From assembly GCA_963383645.1 (NCBI GenBank), contig OY726578.1:19508592-19572591 (forward strand): 64,000 bases of DNA, read 5' to 3'. The notes below the pieces were generated by a model. That model saw nothing but the letters and a program-made list of their open reading frames with translations, was not told the DNA's origin and ran no database searches. Below, piece by piece: positions 50,911 through 61,374 of this stretch (positions within the stretch are counted from its first letter, which is position 1; every line of letters starts with the position of its first letter). Position numbers and translations under genes: made by a program. Source of the DNA: Muscardinus avellanarius (taxonomy: Eukaryota > Chordata > Mammalia > Rodentia > Gliridae).

Positions 50911-51836
50911 ATCATCTCTGTCCTTCCCCTCAGCTCAGCCTCAGGTGTAGCTTGTGTTCATGGCGGGATCTTTTCCTTCCAAAGCCCCCGGCCCTACTGG
51001 ACCTCAGCGGACCAGAGTCCTGTGCTCTGGCCTCAGCGGGCCAGACAGACAGATAAAGAGGCCTGCCTTGTTAGGTGCAGGATGAGCCCTCCTTTGCTAA
51101 AAGCCCCGATGCTGTTCAACTTTGAGCAGCCCGTGAACCCCCTCTGGGCCTCAGGTTCCTGCCCACGGCCTCCAGTGGCCAGATTCCTGATTTCAGAGCT
51201 CCCACCCACCCACCCAGCGAGAATAGAATGGGACCCCCAGGCCCCCGGTGGAGATCTAGGAAGTTCTGTGCGGTGAGGCAGGCGGTGGAGGGGGCCTGTG
51301 CCAGCTGTGCAGCCCCAGCCCCTGGGGCTCGGTTCCCTGGAGCAGGGCGCCCCTCTGCAGCAGGTGGGCGGCATGTATTGTTTACACCCGGAGGCTCCTG
51401 GCTGCGAGGCCTGTCCCACATGTGGGGGGGGGGGCAGCTGTCCGGGTTCATTCTGCTGTCACACGCAGGCCCCGCGGAGGCGGTGGGGGCCGGGAGGACT
51501 AGGTGGCCGTGCCAGCAGGGGGACCCGGGCCTTTCTTGGCGCCCCCTGCACCCTGCACCCGGGGGCTGCAGACAGAGCCTCGCCACAGGCCCAGCGGCCG
51601 CGCATGCGCATCTCGGCCTGCGAGGTGGGCGCAGGGTGGGTGGACTCGGCTCCGGCGCTGCGGGCTGGGGCGGGAGCCGCAGGGCAATCGCGGGAGGCTT
51701 TTGAGCTGAGCTGCCCCCCATGAGGGAGGGCGGGACCTGCTCGGTGGACCCCCAGAAGCAGTGTCCATGACTCCCAGCCTGGAGGAGACCAGAAGATAGA
51801 TGATATATAAAATCTCATATTTATACATCTATATTC
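50911..51836. other. GC-rich single-copy DNA, no gene seen
   Basis: G11 run at 51424-51434. 'ccgcgcatgcgcatctcgg' at about 51599 is a lone NRF1-type site in CpG-rich DNA (51590-51680). No exon recognised. Confidence 0.45.
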
Positions 51837-52256
51837 ATAATGGGGACTGAACCCAGGGGCGTTCTACCTCCAAGCTATGCTCCCAGCCCTATTTATTTAT
51901 TTATTTATTTATTGTTTTCAAAGCCAAGAAAAACATGGTGGTGCACACTTGTAATCCCAGCATTCGGGAGGCTGAGGCAGGAGGATCGCGGTTCGCGGAC
52001 GGCCTCAGCTACTAAGTGAGGCCCTCCGCAACTCAGTGAGACCCTGTTTCAAAATAAAGAATAAAAAATAGGGCTGGTGTGTGGCTCAGAGGTAGAATGC
52101 CCCTGGGTTCCATCCCCAGTATCACAAAACAAAACAAAACAAAGGTAGGTCTCGCTAGGAGAGTCTCGCTGCATCGCTGAGGCTGTCCTGGAACTTGCGA
52201 GCCTCCTGTCCCATCATCCCTGGGATCACAGCGATGTGCCGCCGTCCCCAGCTGGT
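51837..52256 (-). mobile_element. B1-dID SINE split by a forward copy
   Basis: ID half and (TTTA)n at 51837-51912; B1 half at about 52143-52256. The forward SINE at 51935-52142 lies between. Confidence 0.75.
51935..52142 (+). mobile_element. B1-dID SINE, standard form, nested
   Basis: Begins slightly inside the B1 head ('catggtggtgcacacttg') and ends in an (AAAAC)n tail. Confidence 0.9.
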
Positions 52257-52321
52257 ATGTTTAACATACAGTAAGTAAATATTTAGGAATGTAATTATTT
52301 ATGTATTTATGTATTTCTTTT

Positions 52322-52532
52322 GGTCAGGCGTGGTGGTGCACGCTTCTAATCCCAGCATTCGGGAGGCTGAGACAGGAGGACCGCGGTTCACAGACAGCCT
52401 CAGCTACTTAGGCCCTCCGCAACTCAGTGAGACCCGGTTTCAAAATAAAGAATAAAAAATAGGGATGGGGGTGTCGCTAGGAGATCGAATGGCCCTGGGT
52501 TCCATCCCCAGTATCTTAAAAAAAAAAATTTT
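52322..52532 (+). mobile_element. B1-dID SINE, standard form
   Basis: Full copy with a small deletion after 'ctacttaggccc' and a poly-A tail at 52518-52528. Confidence 0.92.
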
Positions 52533-52690
52533 TTTTTCCCGAGCATCACCTCCTACCATCTCCCAGCCAATAAGTTTTTAAAATCCACTCGGGACTAGAG
52601 CTATTGCTCTTTTTCAGATGAGTCCCCCAGAAGTCTCTGTGTTGCAAACGCAGCCCCAAGTCACGTGTTGGGGGTTTAGAGGTGGGCTTC
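52533..52690. other. single-copy DNA
   Basis: Nothing recognised. Confidence 0.4.
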
Positions 52691-52925
52691 TTCTTCTTCT
52701 TTTATTTATTTATTTTTTTTGCGGGTCTGGGGATGGAAGCCAGGGGCATTCGACCTCCGAGCTACACCCCGTGCCCTATTTTTAATTCTTTATTTTGAAA
52801 CCGGGTCTCACTGAATTGCGGAGGGCCTAAGTAGCTGAGGCTGTCCTCGAACCGCGATCCTCCTGTCTCAGCCTCCCAAATGCTGGAATGCTGGGATTAC
52901 AAGCCTGTGCCACCTCGCCCGACTG
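52691..52925 (-). mobile_element. B1-dID SINE, standard form
   Basis: CTT/TTTA-rich tail, ID end 'gtctggggatggaagccag', with a 10-base duplication 'tgctggaatgctggga' in the B1 half. Confidence 0.9.
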
Positions 52926-53290
52926 GGAGGTGGGCCTTTGAGAAGTAGCTGGGGTCACAGGAGAGCCCGAGGGGCCCGGCTCCCCGGGGTGCTCTGCAGA
53001 ACGGCCTGACCTCCAGAACTGTGGCCTGCACAGACGTCTGTTCTTTACACGTTACCCAGTCTCCAGGATTCTGTTTGAGCCACGGAAAGTGAACAAAGAA
53101 ATCCCAGATCCAGCTCAGGCGTCCTGGGTCAGGAGATGACTCAGAAAAGTTGAGCAAGTTGTCTGAGACCCCACAGCAAGCAAACAGCTACAGTGAAACC
53201 ACCCTGAAAGGCCTGCCTGGCCTAGGAGCAGGGCCAGCCCGAGCTCTGCAGGCATCAGCTGTGTTAATCCACAGGACACCTCTCCAGGAA
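52926..53290. other. single-copy DNA with MIR-like scrap
   Basis: 'gttgagcaagttgtctgag' at about 53149 is weakly MIR-like. No gene seen. Confidence 0.4.
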
Positions 53291-53292
53291 CA

Positions 53293-53410
53293 TTCTCCTT
53301 CGACAGGTGAAGGGACCGAGGCTCAGAGAGGTTAAGCAACCCGCCAGAGGCCACACAGCAAGCAAGAGGGGAAGCTGGGCTTTGAACCCTGGGTTTGGGT
53401 GCTGCGCCTC
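53293..53410 (-). mobile_element. MIR
   Basis: 'gggaccgaggctcagagagg', 'taagcaacccgccagaggcc' and 'tttgaaccctgggtttggg' cover most of a reverse MIR core. Confidence 0.75.
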
Positions 53411-53590
53411 AGATGACATGACTGCGGCCCCGGTGGCCAGGACGTGGCTGCTTGGGGGTCACTGCCCGGTGGCCCCGGCCAGCTGGGGCCTTGGGTTTGG
53501 GGCCCGGCCCGCCTCCCTTGCCTGCGGCCGCAGCGCCAGGTCGTGCACCTTCCTGCTCTGGGGAGCTGACCGCGCCGCGGGGCCTCGGCC
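53411..53590. other. GC-rich single-copy DNA
   Basis: CpG-rich, no gene seen. Confidence 0.4.
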
Positions 53591-54032
53591 ACAGTCTGAT
53601 GCGCCGCGCCGCATAGTTCTAACTCATATTTTTAACTGGGAGAAGAATGTCCTGGCCCGAGAGCCGCCGGCTCTACCTCCTCAGGCCAGGAATGCAGCCG
53701 CTTCCTGCCTCCCGGACCTTCTCATTTTCTCCCCGGCCCCCGGCAGCCCCGTCTTCTCCAGGCGAGACGGCTAAAGGTCTTGGGAATTTTCGTAAAACTC
53801 TTAAACCTGGCTGAGCGCCAGAGGGAAAGAGCCCCACGGCGGCCGGCGCTGTCTGGAGGTGATAGAAATATGGCCTTCCTGCGGCAGAGCGGACGGGCGC
53901 ACACCGGCCCGAACAACCGGCTGGGCCCGAAGACGCGGCTGATGGGATAGCCGCGGCCCGGTGTGGCTTTGACTGTGGCTGCCGGGGGTCTGGCAAAGCC
54001 GGCGAGCTGGGATGACGCGGTTGCTGGCATTC
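53591..54032. promoter_or_regulatory. possible conserved noncoding element, CpG-rich
   Basis: AT-containing cores 'tctaactcatatttttaac' (53616) and 'gtgatagaaatatggcctt' (53859) inside CpG-rich, repeat-free DNA. Function inferred. Confidence 0.3.
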
Positions 54033-54033
54033 A

Positions 54034-54115
54034 ATAGAAATTGAGCTCAGAGAGGTGGAGAGACTGGCCCAGGGTCACACAGCCAGGAAGGGTGGCTTTG
54101 AGCCAGAGGTTACCC
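54034..54115 (-). mobile_element. MIR fragment
   Basis: 'gagctcagagaggtggagag' and 'cccagggtcacacagccagg' are reverse MIR core. Confidence 0.7.
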
Positions 54116-54169
54116 CTGCCTGACCCTATTCTGCACCCGAAGACACAGGGGGACCCGCGTCCATACCAG

Positions 54170-54390
54170 AACAAGCCTGATGCACCTGCGCACACAGACA
54201 CACCCAAGCCCACGCGGGCGTGCTCACAAGCACACATGCACACGGCGCGTACAAGGAGATGCGGCACACACCACGTGCCTGTGTGACGTGCGTGCACGCC
54301 TGCATCACAGTTGCGGTGGCAGACGCCGTGCGAGCACAAACGCACGTCCACGCACGTGCACACCTGTGAGCGCGCACGCTAACTCGTGCT
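54170..54390. repeat. degenerate CA/CG alternating purine-pyrimidine tract
   Basis: About 220 bp enriched in CAC, GCAC and CGTG blocks ('cacgtgcacacctgtgagcg'). Not a clean microsatellite; possible Z-DNA-prone sequence. Confidence 0.6.
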
Positions 54391-54855
54391 CATGTCCCCA
54401 GACCGGTGCCGCTCACTTGGCCGTAGGGATGGGGCCAGTGCTCTGTCCCTCAGACCCCTGAGTGACGGCTTCCTCCCCTCACTGCTCCCCGCCCTCCCCC
54501 CAGATGTTTGCTGTGGCTCCCGCCAACTGGCCAGATGTGTTCAGCGCTACGGGACGACTCTGAAATGCACAGGGTGAAGGCTGCCCGCTGGCCTCTGACG
54601 TCCCGGCCACACGGTCCAGCCCCAGGCCGGGAGGAGCTGGCACTAGACGGGACCCATCGCCCTGCCCGAAGCTGCAGGAGACGAGGCGGCCCCCTGCCCA
54701 GGACCTCAGCCGCCACATCGGTGCCCCGAAGCAGGCAGGGCCGGCTCGGCCTCAGGCAGCATCACAGAGACGGCTGCGCCCAGAACGAGAAGGGTCCAGA
54801 AGAGCCCTGGGCATCCCCGTGTGCTGATGGGAAAACGGAGGCCGCCATCAGGCCA
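54391..54855. other. GC-rich single-copy DNA, no gene seen
   Basis: No exon or repeat recognised. Confidence 0.4.
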
Positions 54856-55036
54856 TTAGGCTGAGACAGCAGGATCACAGTTTGAGGCCAGCCTCAGCTA
54901 CTTAGTGAGGCCCTCCGCAACTCAGTGAGGCCCTGTTTCAAAATAAAAAATAAAAAATAGGGCGGGAGGCATTGCTTGGAGGTAGAATGTCCCTCGGTCA
55001 ACCCCTAGTACCTCAAAAAACAAAACAAAACAAAAA
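54856..55036 (+). mobile_element. 5'-truncated B1-dID SINE
   Basis: From 'ggctgagacagcaggatca' through a diverged ID half to (AAAAC)n. Confidence 0.88.
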
Positions 55037-55098
55037 CTTCGATCCTCCTGTTTCAGCCCCCCAAGTACTGGGTGACATCAGTCACCAGGCCCAGCTTA
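55037..55098 (-). mobile_element. B1 head fragment
   Basis: 'cgatcctcctgtttcagcc' to 'accaggcccagct'. Confidence 0.75.
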
Positions 55099-55123
55099 CA
55101 CACATTTTTAAGACCTGAGCTTT

Positions 55124-55341
55124 TTTTAAAAATTATTTTTGGTGGTACTGGGGATGGAACCCAGGGGCCTTCTACCTCTGGGCTACACTCTCAGCCCTAT
55201 TTTATATTTTATTTGGAAACAGGGTCTCACTAAGTTGCTGAGAGCCTCACTAAGTAGCTGAGGCTGGCTTCGAACCTGTGCGATCCTCCTGTCTCAGCCT
55301 CCCAAGCGCGGGGATTACAAGCGTGCGCCACCACGCCTGGC
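55124..55341 (-). mobile_element. B1-dID SINE with 14-base TSD
   Basis: aagacctgagcttt at 55110-55123 and 55342-55355 marks a clean insertion. Confidence 0.95.
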
Positions 55342-55430
55342 AAGACCTGAGCTTTAACTTACAAACTGTCAGGTGCATAAAGCGTAAGTAAGCAGCTCAG
55401 GCCACTTTTAGATTTATTTATTTTCATTGC
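55342..55430. other. single-copy DNA
   Basis: Nothing recognised. Confidence 0.4.
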
Positions 55431-55502
55431 TTTGCCGTGCTGGGGGTGGAGCCCGGGGCCTGGTGCTCACCAGGCAGGCGCTAACCACCGAGCACCCCGT
55501 GG
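55431..55502 (-). mobile_element. ID-type tRNA-derived SINE, classical form
   Basis: 'gtgctgggggtggagcccgg' and 'caggcaggcgctaaccaccg' match the classical ID/tRNA-Ala-like unit, distinct from the ID half of the dimers. Confidence 0.65.
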
Positions 55503-55540
55503 CATCAATGCGTCTCGACGCACCTGAGCCGCCCAGGGGC

Positions 55541-55690
55541 GTCCTTTGTAATCCTGGCGACTCTGGAGGCCAAGGCGGGAGGATAACAGGTTTGAGGCCA
55601 GCCCTTTTAAGCCTCAAAATAAAATCTTTGAAAAGATGCTGCTGGGTGATGGACTGTCCCTGGGTTTAATTCCCCAGTGTAAACAAACAT
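55541..55690 (+). mobile_element. B1-dID SINE, shortened
   Basis: 'ctttgtaatcctggcgactc' to 'tgggtttaattccccagtg', with large internal deletions. Confidence 0.7.
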
Positions 55691-55915
55691 TTTCAGCATC
55701 AGGGGCGATTTCCCTGTGCCAACCCCAGAGTCCACAACCTTAAGATGGAATGGCAGCTGGTGCTGTGCCTGGGCTGGAAGCCCCACGAGAGGCCCTGGAG
55801 CAAGCTGCACGACGCCGTGCCTCAGTTTACCACGCTGTGAAATGGAGCGCTGGTCCTCCTCGGGCAGTCTTAGGCGACATGGCTGCTCAGCCACAGGACG
55901 CCGGGGCCTGTTGTC
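55691..55915. other. single-copy DNA
   Basis: No gene seen. Confidence 0.4.
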
Positions 55916-56068
55916 AATATATTTTGGTAGTGGGGATGGAACCTGAGGGTGTTCTGCCCCTGAGCAGGGTGTCAGGAAGTGGCTGAGGCTTGGCCTCGAA
56001 CCTGAAAAAAGCCTCCTGTCTCAGCCTCCCAAGTATTTGGGATGACAGGCGTGTCCCGCTTGTGGTGA
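55916..56068 (-). mobile_element. B1-dID SINE, internally deleted
   Basis: ID end 'ggtagtggggatggaacct' joined after a deletion to the B1 core 'ggaagtggctgaggcttgg'. Confidence 0.8.
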
Positions 56069-56275
56069 ACACTGATCCGCCGGGTCCCGGGCTACCCACA
56101 CCCCAGGTCCTGGCGCCCCTCTCCGGGTCTGGAGCCCCCAGCCTGAGGAGCGGCCAGAGCCAGGCCTGCTCCTTGGGGGAAATGAGGCCCGGTGGCCCCT
56201 GACCCCAGCCGCTCACCCGACCCCCAGACCCCAGCCTGCAAGGGGCTAACCTCACAAGGCCGCCGCCCCGCCGCC
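56069..56275. other. GC-rich single-copy DNA
   Basis: No gene seen. Confidence 0.4.
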
Positions 56276-56600
56276 CCCGGCCGCCCCCATTCATGTATTC
56301 CGTATTATAAAACGGCCGCCGTCACCATGGCAACATAAAAGGAGCCGATCTCATTACTGGGGCCCGGACACATTATTTTCTCCAAGGAATTTCTTCTTTT
56401 CATTATTTTCCTCCAAAGGTCAGCTATCCTCTCGGGCGGGGCGGGGGGCGGCGGGGGGGTCCGCGAAAGGTGAGCGGGATTCATGGCACAATTCCCCTGG
56501 TAGAATTTACAATCATTTTGCCTTTTTTTCTTGCTCTAACACCGGTGGAGAGATTTTCTCCAAGCCTGGCTGTTCTCTTTAACCCCTGCAGTCCCAGCAG
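56276..56600. promoter_or_regulatory. candidate conserved noncoding element with RFX X-box
   Basis: GTCACCATGGCAAC at 56321-56334 fits the palindromic RFX X-box (GTNRCC-N2-RGYAAC form). It lies among repeat-free AT-rich blocks ('ttattttctccaaggaat', 'cattattttcctccaaagg'). No exon or repeat matches. Enhancer or promoter role is inference. Confidence 0.45.
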
Positions 56601-56660
56601 GCAGTGCAGAGATGGGCCGGCCCCTCTGGGCCGCTCTGGGGCTCCGTGTCTTGGCTCTGT
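56601..56660. other. single-copy spacer
   Basis: GC-rich spacer before the TCC tract. Confidence 0.4.
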
Positions 56661-56731
56661 TCCTCCTCCTCCTCCTCCTCCTCCTCCTCCTCCTCCTCCT
56701 CCTCCTCCTCCTCCTCCTCCTCCTCCTCCAA
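56661..56731. repeat. (TCC)n microsatellite
   Basis: About 23 perfect TCC units. Leu, Ser or Arg homopolymer frames across it are artefacts. Confidence 0.97.
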
Positions 56732-56862
56732 GTCACCAAGGCCACTGGCTCTGTCTGGGTGTTGTCTGATTTACCGTCAAAGATTAGGGGGCTCGGAGAC
56801 AATTTTTGCTTTTTTCCCCTTAGACCTCTGCTGGGGAAAACAACCCTTTAAAAGTCAATACT

Positions 56863-57068
56863 AAGCCAGGCGTGGTGGCGCACGTCTATAATCCCAGTAC
56901 TTGGGAGGCCGGGACAGGAGGATCGCAGGTTCAAGGACAGCCTCAGCAGGTAGTGAGACTCATCAACCTAGTGAGACCCTGTTTCCAAATAAGAAATAAA
57001 AAATTGGGCTGGGGGTGTAGCTGGAAGGCAGCCTGCCTCTGAGTTCAACCCCCAGTACGGCACACACA
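56863..57068 (+). mobile_element. B1-dID SINE, standard form, diverged
   Basis: 'gccaggcgtggtggcgcac' to 'acccccagtacggcacaca'. Confidence 0.88.
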
Positions 57069-57077
57069 GTCATGATT

Positions 57078-57302
57078 CACAATGTGGGTTCTAGACCCAG
57101 ACAGGCCCGAAGTCAAACCTGGCCTCTGTCCACTCCAGGCCGTGTGGCCTGGGGTGAGTGACTCCATCTCTGAGTCTCAGTTTCTCCATTGGTAAACAGC
57201 CAGCTTCATAGCTCCCAGGTGTGGAGTGAGGACCGTGAGCCTCCCGCGGACCCAGCAGCCCGTCCGGCACACAGCAAACAGCAAACGCTGGCGATTATCT
57301 TT
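57078..57302 (+). mobile_element. MIR, long copy
   Basis: 'ggttctagacccagacagg', 'gcctggggtgagtgactcc', 'tctgagtctcagtttctcc' and 'cggcacacagcaaacagc' follow the whole forward MIR order. Confidence 0.8.
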
Positions 57303-57400
57303 CCCTATCTGTGTGTATCGGTCAGCTACCGCCTGGAGACAAACACCCACTCTGTAGGTTTAGTAGCTTAAAGCCATAACCATTGTTTATCGTGTTTCTG
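57303..57400. mobile_element. old interspersed repeat, family uncertain
   Basis: 'tcggtcagctaccgcctgg' and 'gtttagtagcttaaagcc' resemble a common old mammalian repeat also hinted at near 34921. Confidence 0.4.
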
Positions 57401-58318
57401 TTTCTGTGGGTTTGGGGGCGGCTGGGGGTCTTTCCTGCTGTTGAGGTCGGGGGCCGGGGGCCGCAGCGCTCTGAAGTTGTGGGGGGCTGGAAGAGTTAAT
57501 ACCAGGGGCCGTCAGTCTCTCTAGGACAGGGGTCTGCAGAAGTTTCCCCTGGGTGGGACATCTGAAACTTGGGCTGCTCTGTCCCCCTCTGCCTGTCCCC
57601 GAGACCCTCATTCAGGGGCCATGGCTGCCTCGCAGGGGGCGGCCTCCCGCAGGAGCGGAGTAGAGAACAAGCCAGAAGCCAGAGGCACGCTGTAGTCACC
57701 ACAGCCTGTGGGTCACACTGGCCAGCTCCGCTTCAGGGGGAGGGCACTCACCGGAGGTGGCGCTGCAGAAGAGGACGGCTCTGGGGAGCCAGAGACCACG
57801 CGCGGCCTCCTGGGCTTAGATGTCGTTTAATTTCCGCCACGAAGGCCCTTGGGCGGACTCCCATTTTGCAGAGGAGGAAACTGAGGCTTGCGGCACACCG
57901 GCTGGCCGGCTCCGGGTCTGGCTCCTCCCTCTGCGGCAGCCTCTCGGGGACCCAGTAACCTAACTGGCCGGGTTCTGCCCGTCTGAAAGGACGTCCAGCC
58001 GGCGGGAGAGGCAGCTCCGGGCCGGAGCCGCAGACAGAGTAGAGCTCCCCGGACCCCGCCGGGCGGCCCAGACGGACGCGTGTTTGTAAAAGTGCCCGTG
58101 TTCTGCTGACAGGCAGATGTCTATATTACACAGAAAAATGGCGTGACATCGTGAGCAGGCTCTCAATCACCAGGGATCTGGGTTAGCAGTGCTCCCGCCT
58201 CCAGCCAGGATGAGGTGTGGGCGCCGCGCTGCAGGCGTCCTCCCTGAGCGCGCACGGTTCCCGGGGTGCGGGCAGCCTCGCCCTGGACCTGGCAGGAAAG
58301 GACTCTGGGGTGGTTTTT
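57401..58318. other. GC-rich single-copy DNA, no gene seen
   Basis: A MIR-like 'gaggaggaaactgaggctt' at about 57871 (minus). 'tgtaaaagtgcccgtgttc' at 58086 is AT-richer. No exon recognised. Confidence 0.4.
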
Positions 58319-58319
58319 G

Positions 58320-58822
58320 TCCTTGGTACTCGGGATTGAACCCAGAGGTGTTCTGCCCCGGAGATACACCCACCCCTTTTTATTTTATGCATTGTTATTA
58401 TTTAATACTGTTGTTCTCAGAGCTGCACCCCAGCCCTTTTAATTTTTATGTATTATTATTATTATTATTGTTATTATTATTATTTAATACTGTTCTACCT
58501 AGGAGGTATACCCCAGCCCTTTTAATTTTTATGTATTATTATTATTATTAATTATTATTATTATTTAATACTGGGGATTGAACTCAGGTGTTCTCCTTTG
58601 AAGCTTACCTCAGCCCTTTTAATTTTTATATATTATTATTATTTTATTATTATTTATTATTATTTAATACTGGGGGTTGAACTCAGGGTGTTCTACCTCA
58701 AAACTACACCCCAGCCCTTTTAATTTTTATGTATTATCATTATTATTGTTGTTGCTGTTACTTAATACTGAGGATTGAACCCAGGAGTGTTCTACCTGGA
58801 AGCTACACCACCAGCCCTTTTT
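58320..58822 (-). repeat. tandem array of SINE ID modules
   Basis: The ID half ('aatactggggattgaactc', 'gctacaccccagccctttta', 'atttttatgtattattatt' on the plus strand) is repeated. Unit starts (aatactg) are at 58404, 58496, 58567, 58666 and 58764, after a first unit near 58326; spacings are 92, 71, 99 and 98 bases. Units are separated by (TTA)n runs of variable length. Only the last unit is joined to a B1 half. Confidence 0.9.
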
Positions 58823-58940
58823 ATTTTGAAACGGGGTCTCGCCAACACGCTGAGGGGCTTGTTGAGTTGCCGAGGCCGGCCTCGAGCCTGCGATCCTCCT
58901 GCCCCAGCCTCTCGAGTGCTGGGGTCCGAGGCAGGAAGTG
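58823..58940 (-). mobile_element. B1 half attached to the ID array
   Basis: 'tattttgaaacggggtctcg' to 'ctcgagtgctggggtccga'. Confidence 0.85.
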
Positions 58941-59140
58941 GGGAGCTGCTAACCAGAGCGAAGGGCCTTGCCGAGACGTGCCAGCCCCCTTTCTGGCTGA
59001 CTTTGAACAACGAGCGTCTCTCCACCGCGGTGTGCTCAGAGGAAGCTGGGCCGCTGGGTGGGAGTGCAGAGGCCCAGGCTCCGGACACCCTGGTCATGGC
59101 GCCGGGGCTGTGGCCGGGAGTCTGTATTATTTTTCTTTTC
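58941..59140. other. single-copy DNA
   Basis: No gene seen. Confidence 0.4.
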
Positions 59141-59141
59141 T

Positions 59142-59478
59142 TTTTTTCTTTTTCGGTACTGGGGATGGAACCCAGGGGCATTCTACCTCTGAGCTATACC
59201 CCCAGCCCTTTATGTATTATTATTAATAATAATTATTATTTTTATTATGATTGTTATTTAATACTGGGGTATATAAATAGTGTTATTTAACACTGCTGGG
59301 ATTGAACCCAGGAAGGTTTTACCTCGAAGCTACATGGTAGCTTTTTATTCTTTATTTTGAAACAGGGTCTCACTGAGTTGCAGAGGCCCCTGCTAAGTCC
59401 CTGAGGCTGTCCAGCGATCCTCCTGTCTCAGCCTCCCGAATGCTGGGATTACAAGCGTGCGCCCCCACGCCCAGCAAG
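59142..59478 (-). mobile_element. B1-dID SINE with two ID modules
   Basis: ID modules at about 59153-59215 and 59288-59335, separated by (TTA)n, then a normal B1 half to 59478. A second, smaller case of ID-module duplication. Confidence 0.85.
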
Positions 59479-59688
59479 CCTTCTTATTTTAAGCGTGCAG
59501 GCCGGGCCTCGGAGGCGTGCTGGAGAACGCCTGTGTGTGTCTGAGCTGACTCGCCCAGGCCCAAGCTGGATTCAGGACAGGGTGTGGCGCAGGGCTCAAC
59601 CTCCAAGCCCTAAGAACTTTCCTAGGAAGACTCGTGAACCCCAGCTCTGCACGTTAGGATTCCTGCCAGGCTCGGCCCTTTGAGAAGC
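59479..59688. other. single-copy DNA
   Basis: No gene seen. Confidence 0.4.
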
Positions 59689-60295
59689 CCCATTCATTAG
59701 GCAGATGTATCCATAATCCAGGTACGTCTTGCCGGTCATTTTCCGCTTTTTAATGGATGTCTGGCATTTGTTCTCATTAAGGGCCAGAAAAACACGGGCT
59801 CCGGAGCCCGGCGCGCTCGGCTTACGCAAAACACCCTGAGCACGGAAATTTGCCTCTTTTTGATTTAGTCGCTTGCTGGCTTGAAGGACTGGATTTTATA
59901 ACGGGTCAATTTCAGACCATTTGATATTGATATATGAAGATCCTTAGGGATTATTGAATGCATTTTTCATCCAGCTGTGATAGTATCATATAAGGAAAAT
60001 GGGATTGACTGTTAAGTACAAATTGAAAAAGACATGGTCATTTAAGATAACTCCTTATCTGTATACAAGGAAATGGTATCAGGGAAATAGACCACCAGTT
60101 GACGGAAATAAATTTCACCTTGGGTTTCTCGTCTGCTGCCGGGCGCGCCGGCCTGGGATTATTGCGTCCCTCCAAGAGCCCTTTCCTGCAGCCCCGGGTT
60201 AGAGGATGCGCCTGCAGGGAGATGGAAATTCTCTGCTGCATTAATCTGGAAGGAACGATTGGATAAGAGGGCCTGGGACCATTAATGGGGTAACC
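59689..60295. promoter_or_regulatory. strongest candidate conserved noncoding element
   Basis: About 600 bp without any recognisable repeat, AT-rich inside GC-rich surroundings. It contains ATTA/TAAT cores ('cccattcattaggcag', 'ctgcattaatctgg', 'accattaatgggg'), GATA-type 'taagataactc', and a perfect 14-bp palindrome GGGCTCCGGAGCCC at 59796-59809. All six frames are short. Enhancer identity is inferred. Confidence 0.55.
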
Positions 60296-60800
60296 CTGGG
60301 GGAGTTGGGGATGGGGCGGCTTAGGCTACAACGCATCCCTCTCCAACTTGCGTGGGGCTGAGGGTGGGGGCAGGGACCGCTCACTTTTCCCCAGGCTCCA
60401 CCTGGGGGGAGTCAGCTGCTGTGCGCAGGGCTTGGGCCAACAGGAGCTCCAGCCCGCCTCCTCTCGCCACAGGAGAGGACAGCAGACTCCTCTGGCTTCG
60501 CAGAGGCTAGGACTTTCAGATACCTCAAGACCCAGGTGAGTCAGGCTCCTCAGGCCAACGCATCAGCCGCCAGGACCTACTGTGCGACCCAGAGCTGACT
60601 CTCCGGGACGCCGAGGCAGTGAGAGGAACTGCACCCGTGTCTCTCTAGGCACAGCAGACCTGAGGACGGGGTCACTGCCCCGCTGCCCCATCGAGCACCA
60701 GTAGCTAAGGGGCCCAACCCCGTCCCACAACTGAGGGACAAGTCACACGGGTGCCTTAGTGGGGGAAGAGCTTGCAGGCAGGCTTGTGTGATCCCGGCAT
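60296..60800. other. single-copy DNA, no gene seen
   Basis: No exon or repeat recognised. Confidence 0.4.
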
Positions 60801-61125
60801 CATTCATCCACCCCTTCATTCATTCCCTTACCCACCTGTTCACTCATCCACCCACACACCCAACTTTCCACCTATCCATCCATCCATCATCCATCCATCA
60901 TCCATCCATCCATCCATCCATCCATCCATCCATCTATGAATGATTCCTTCCTTCCATTTATCCATTGTTCCATCCATCCATCCACCCATCCGTCCATCCA
61001 TCCATCCATCCATCCATCCATGAATGATTTCTTCCTTCCTTCCATTTATCCATTGTTCCACCTGTTCGTCCATCCGTCCGTCCATCCATTCATCCATCCA
61101 TCCATCTGCCCTCCCTCCTTTCATT
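60801..61125. repeat. (ATCC)n array
   Basis: ATCC tetramers, with a 'gaatgattccttccttcca'-type interruption occurring twice (about 60938 and 61023), i.e. an 85-bp higher-order duplication. Opposite strand sense to the 9.3-kb GGAT array. Confidence 0.95.
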
Positions 61126-61149
61126 CAATGTTAACTGGGTACATGTCCT

Positions 61150-61300
61150 TCTCCTCCTCTTCCTCCTGCTCCTTCTCCTCCTCTTTCTCCTCCTCCCCTG
61201 CTCCTCCTCCTCCCCAGGTCCTCCTGTTCTTCTTCCTCCTCCTTGACTTTCTTCTTCTCGCTGTCTCTGTCTGTGTCTCTGTCTGTGTCTGTCTCTCCTA
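61150..61300. repeat. CTT/TCC-rich and (TCTG)n tract
   Basis: Trinucleotide-rich 61150-61255 followed by (CTGTCT)-like units at 61261-61296. Confidence 0.85.
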
Positions 61301-61374
61301 TTGAGCAGGGTCTGTGATACCAGCTTAGAGGGTGGCAGACCCCCTGTCCCAGCAGGAGCTGTCAGCGTTCTGAA

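Noticed and set aside
56536..56864. Poly-Arg, poly-Leu, poly-Ser and poly-Pro frames
   Set aside because: They come from a perfect (TCC)n run with no coding context.
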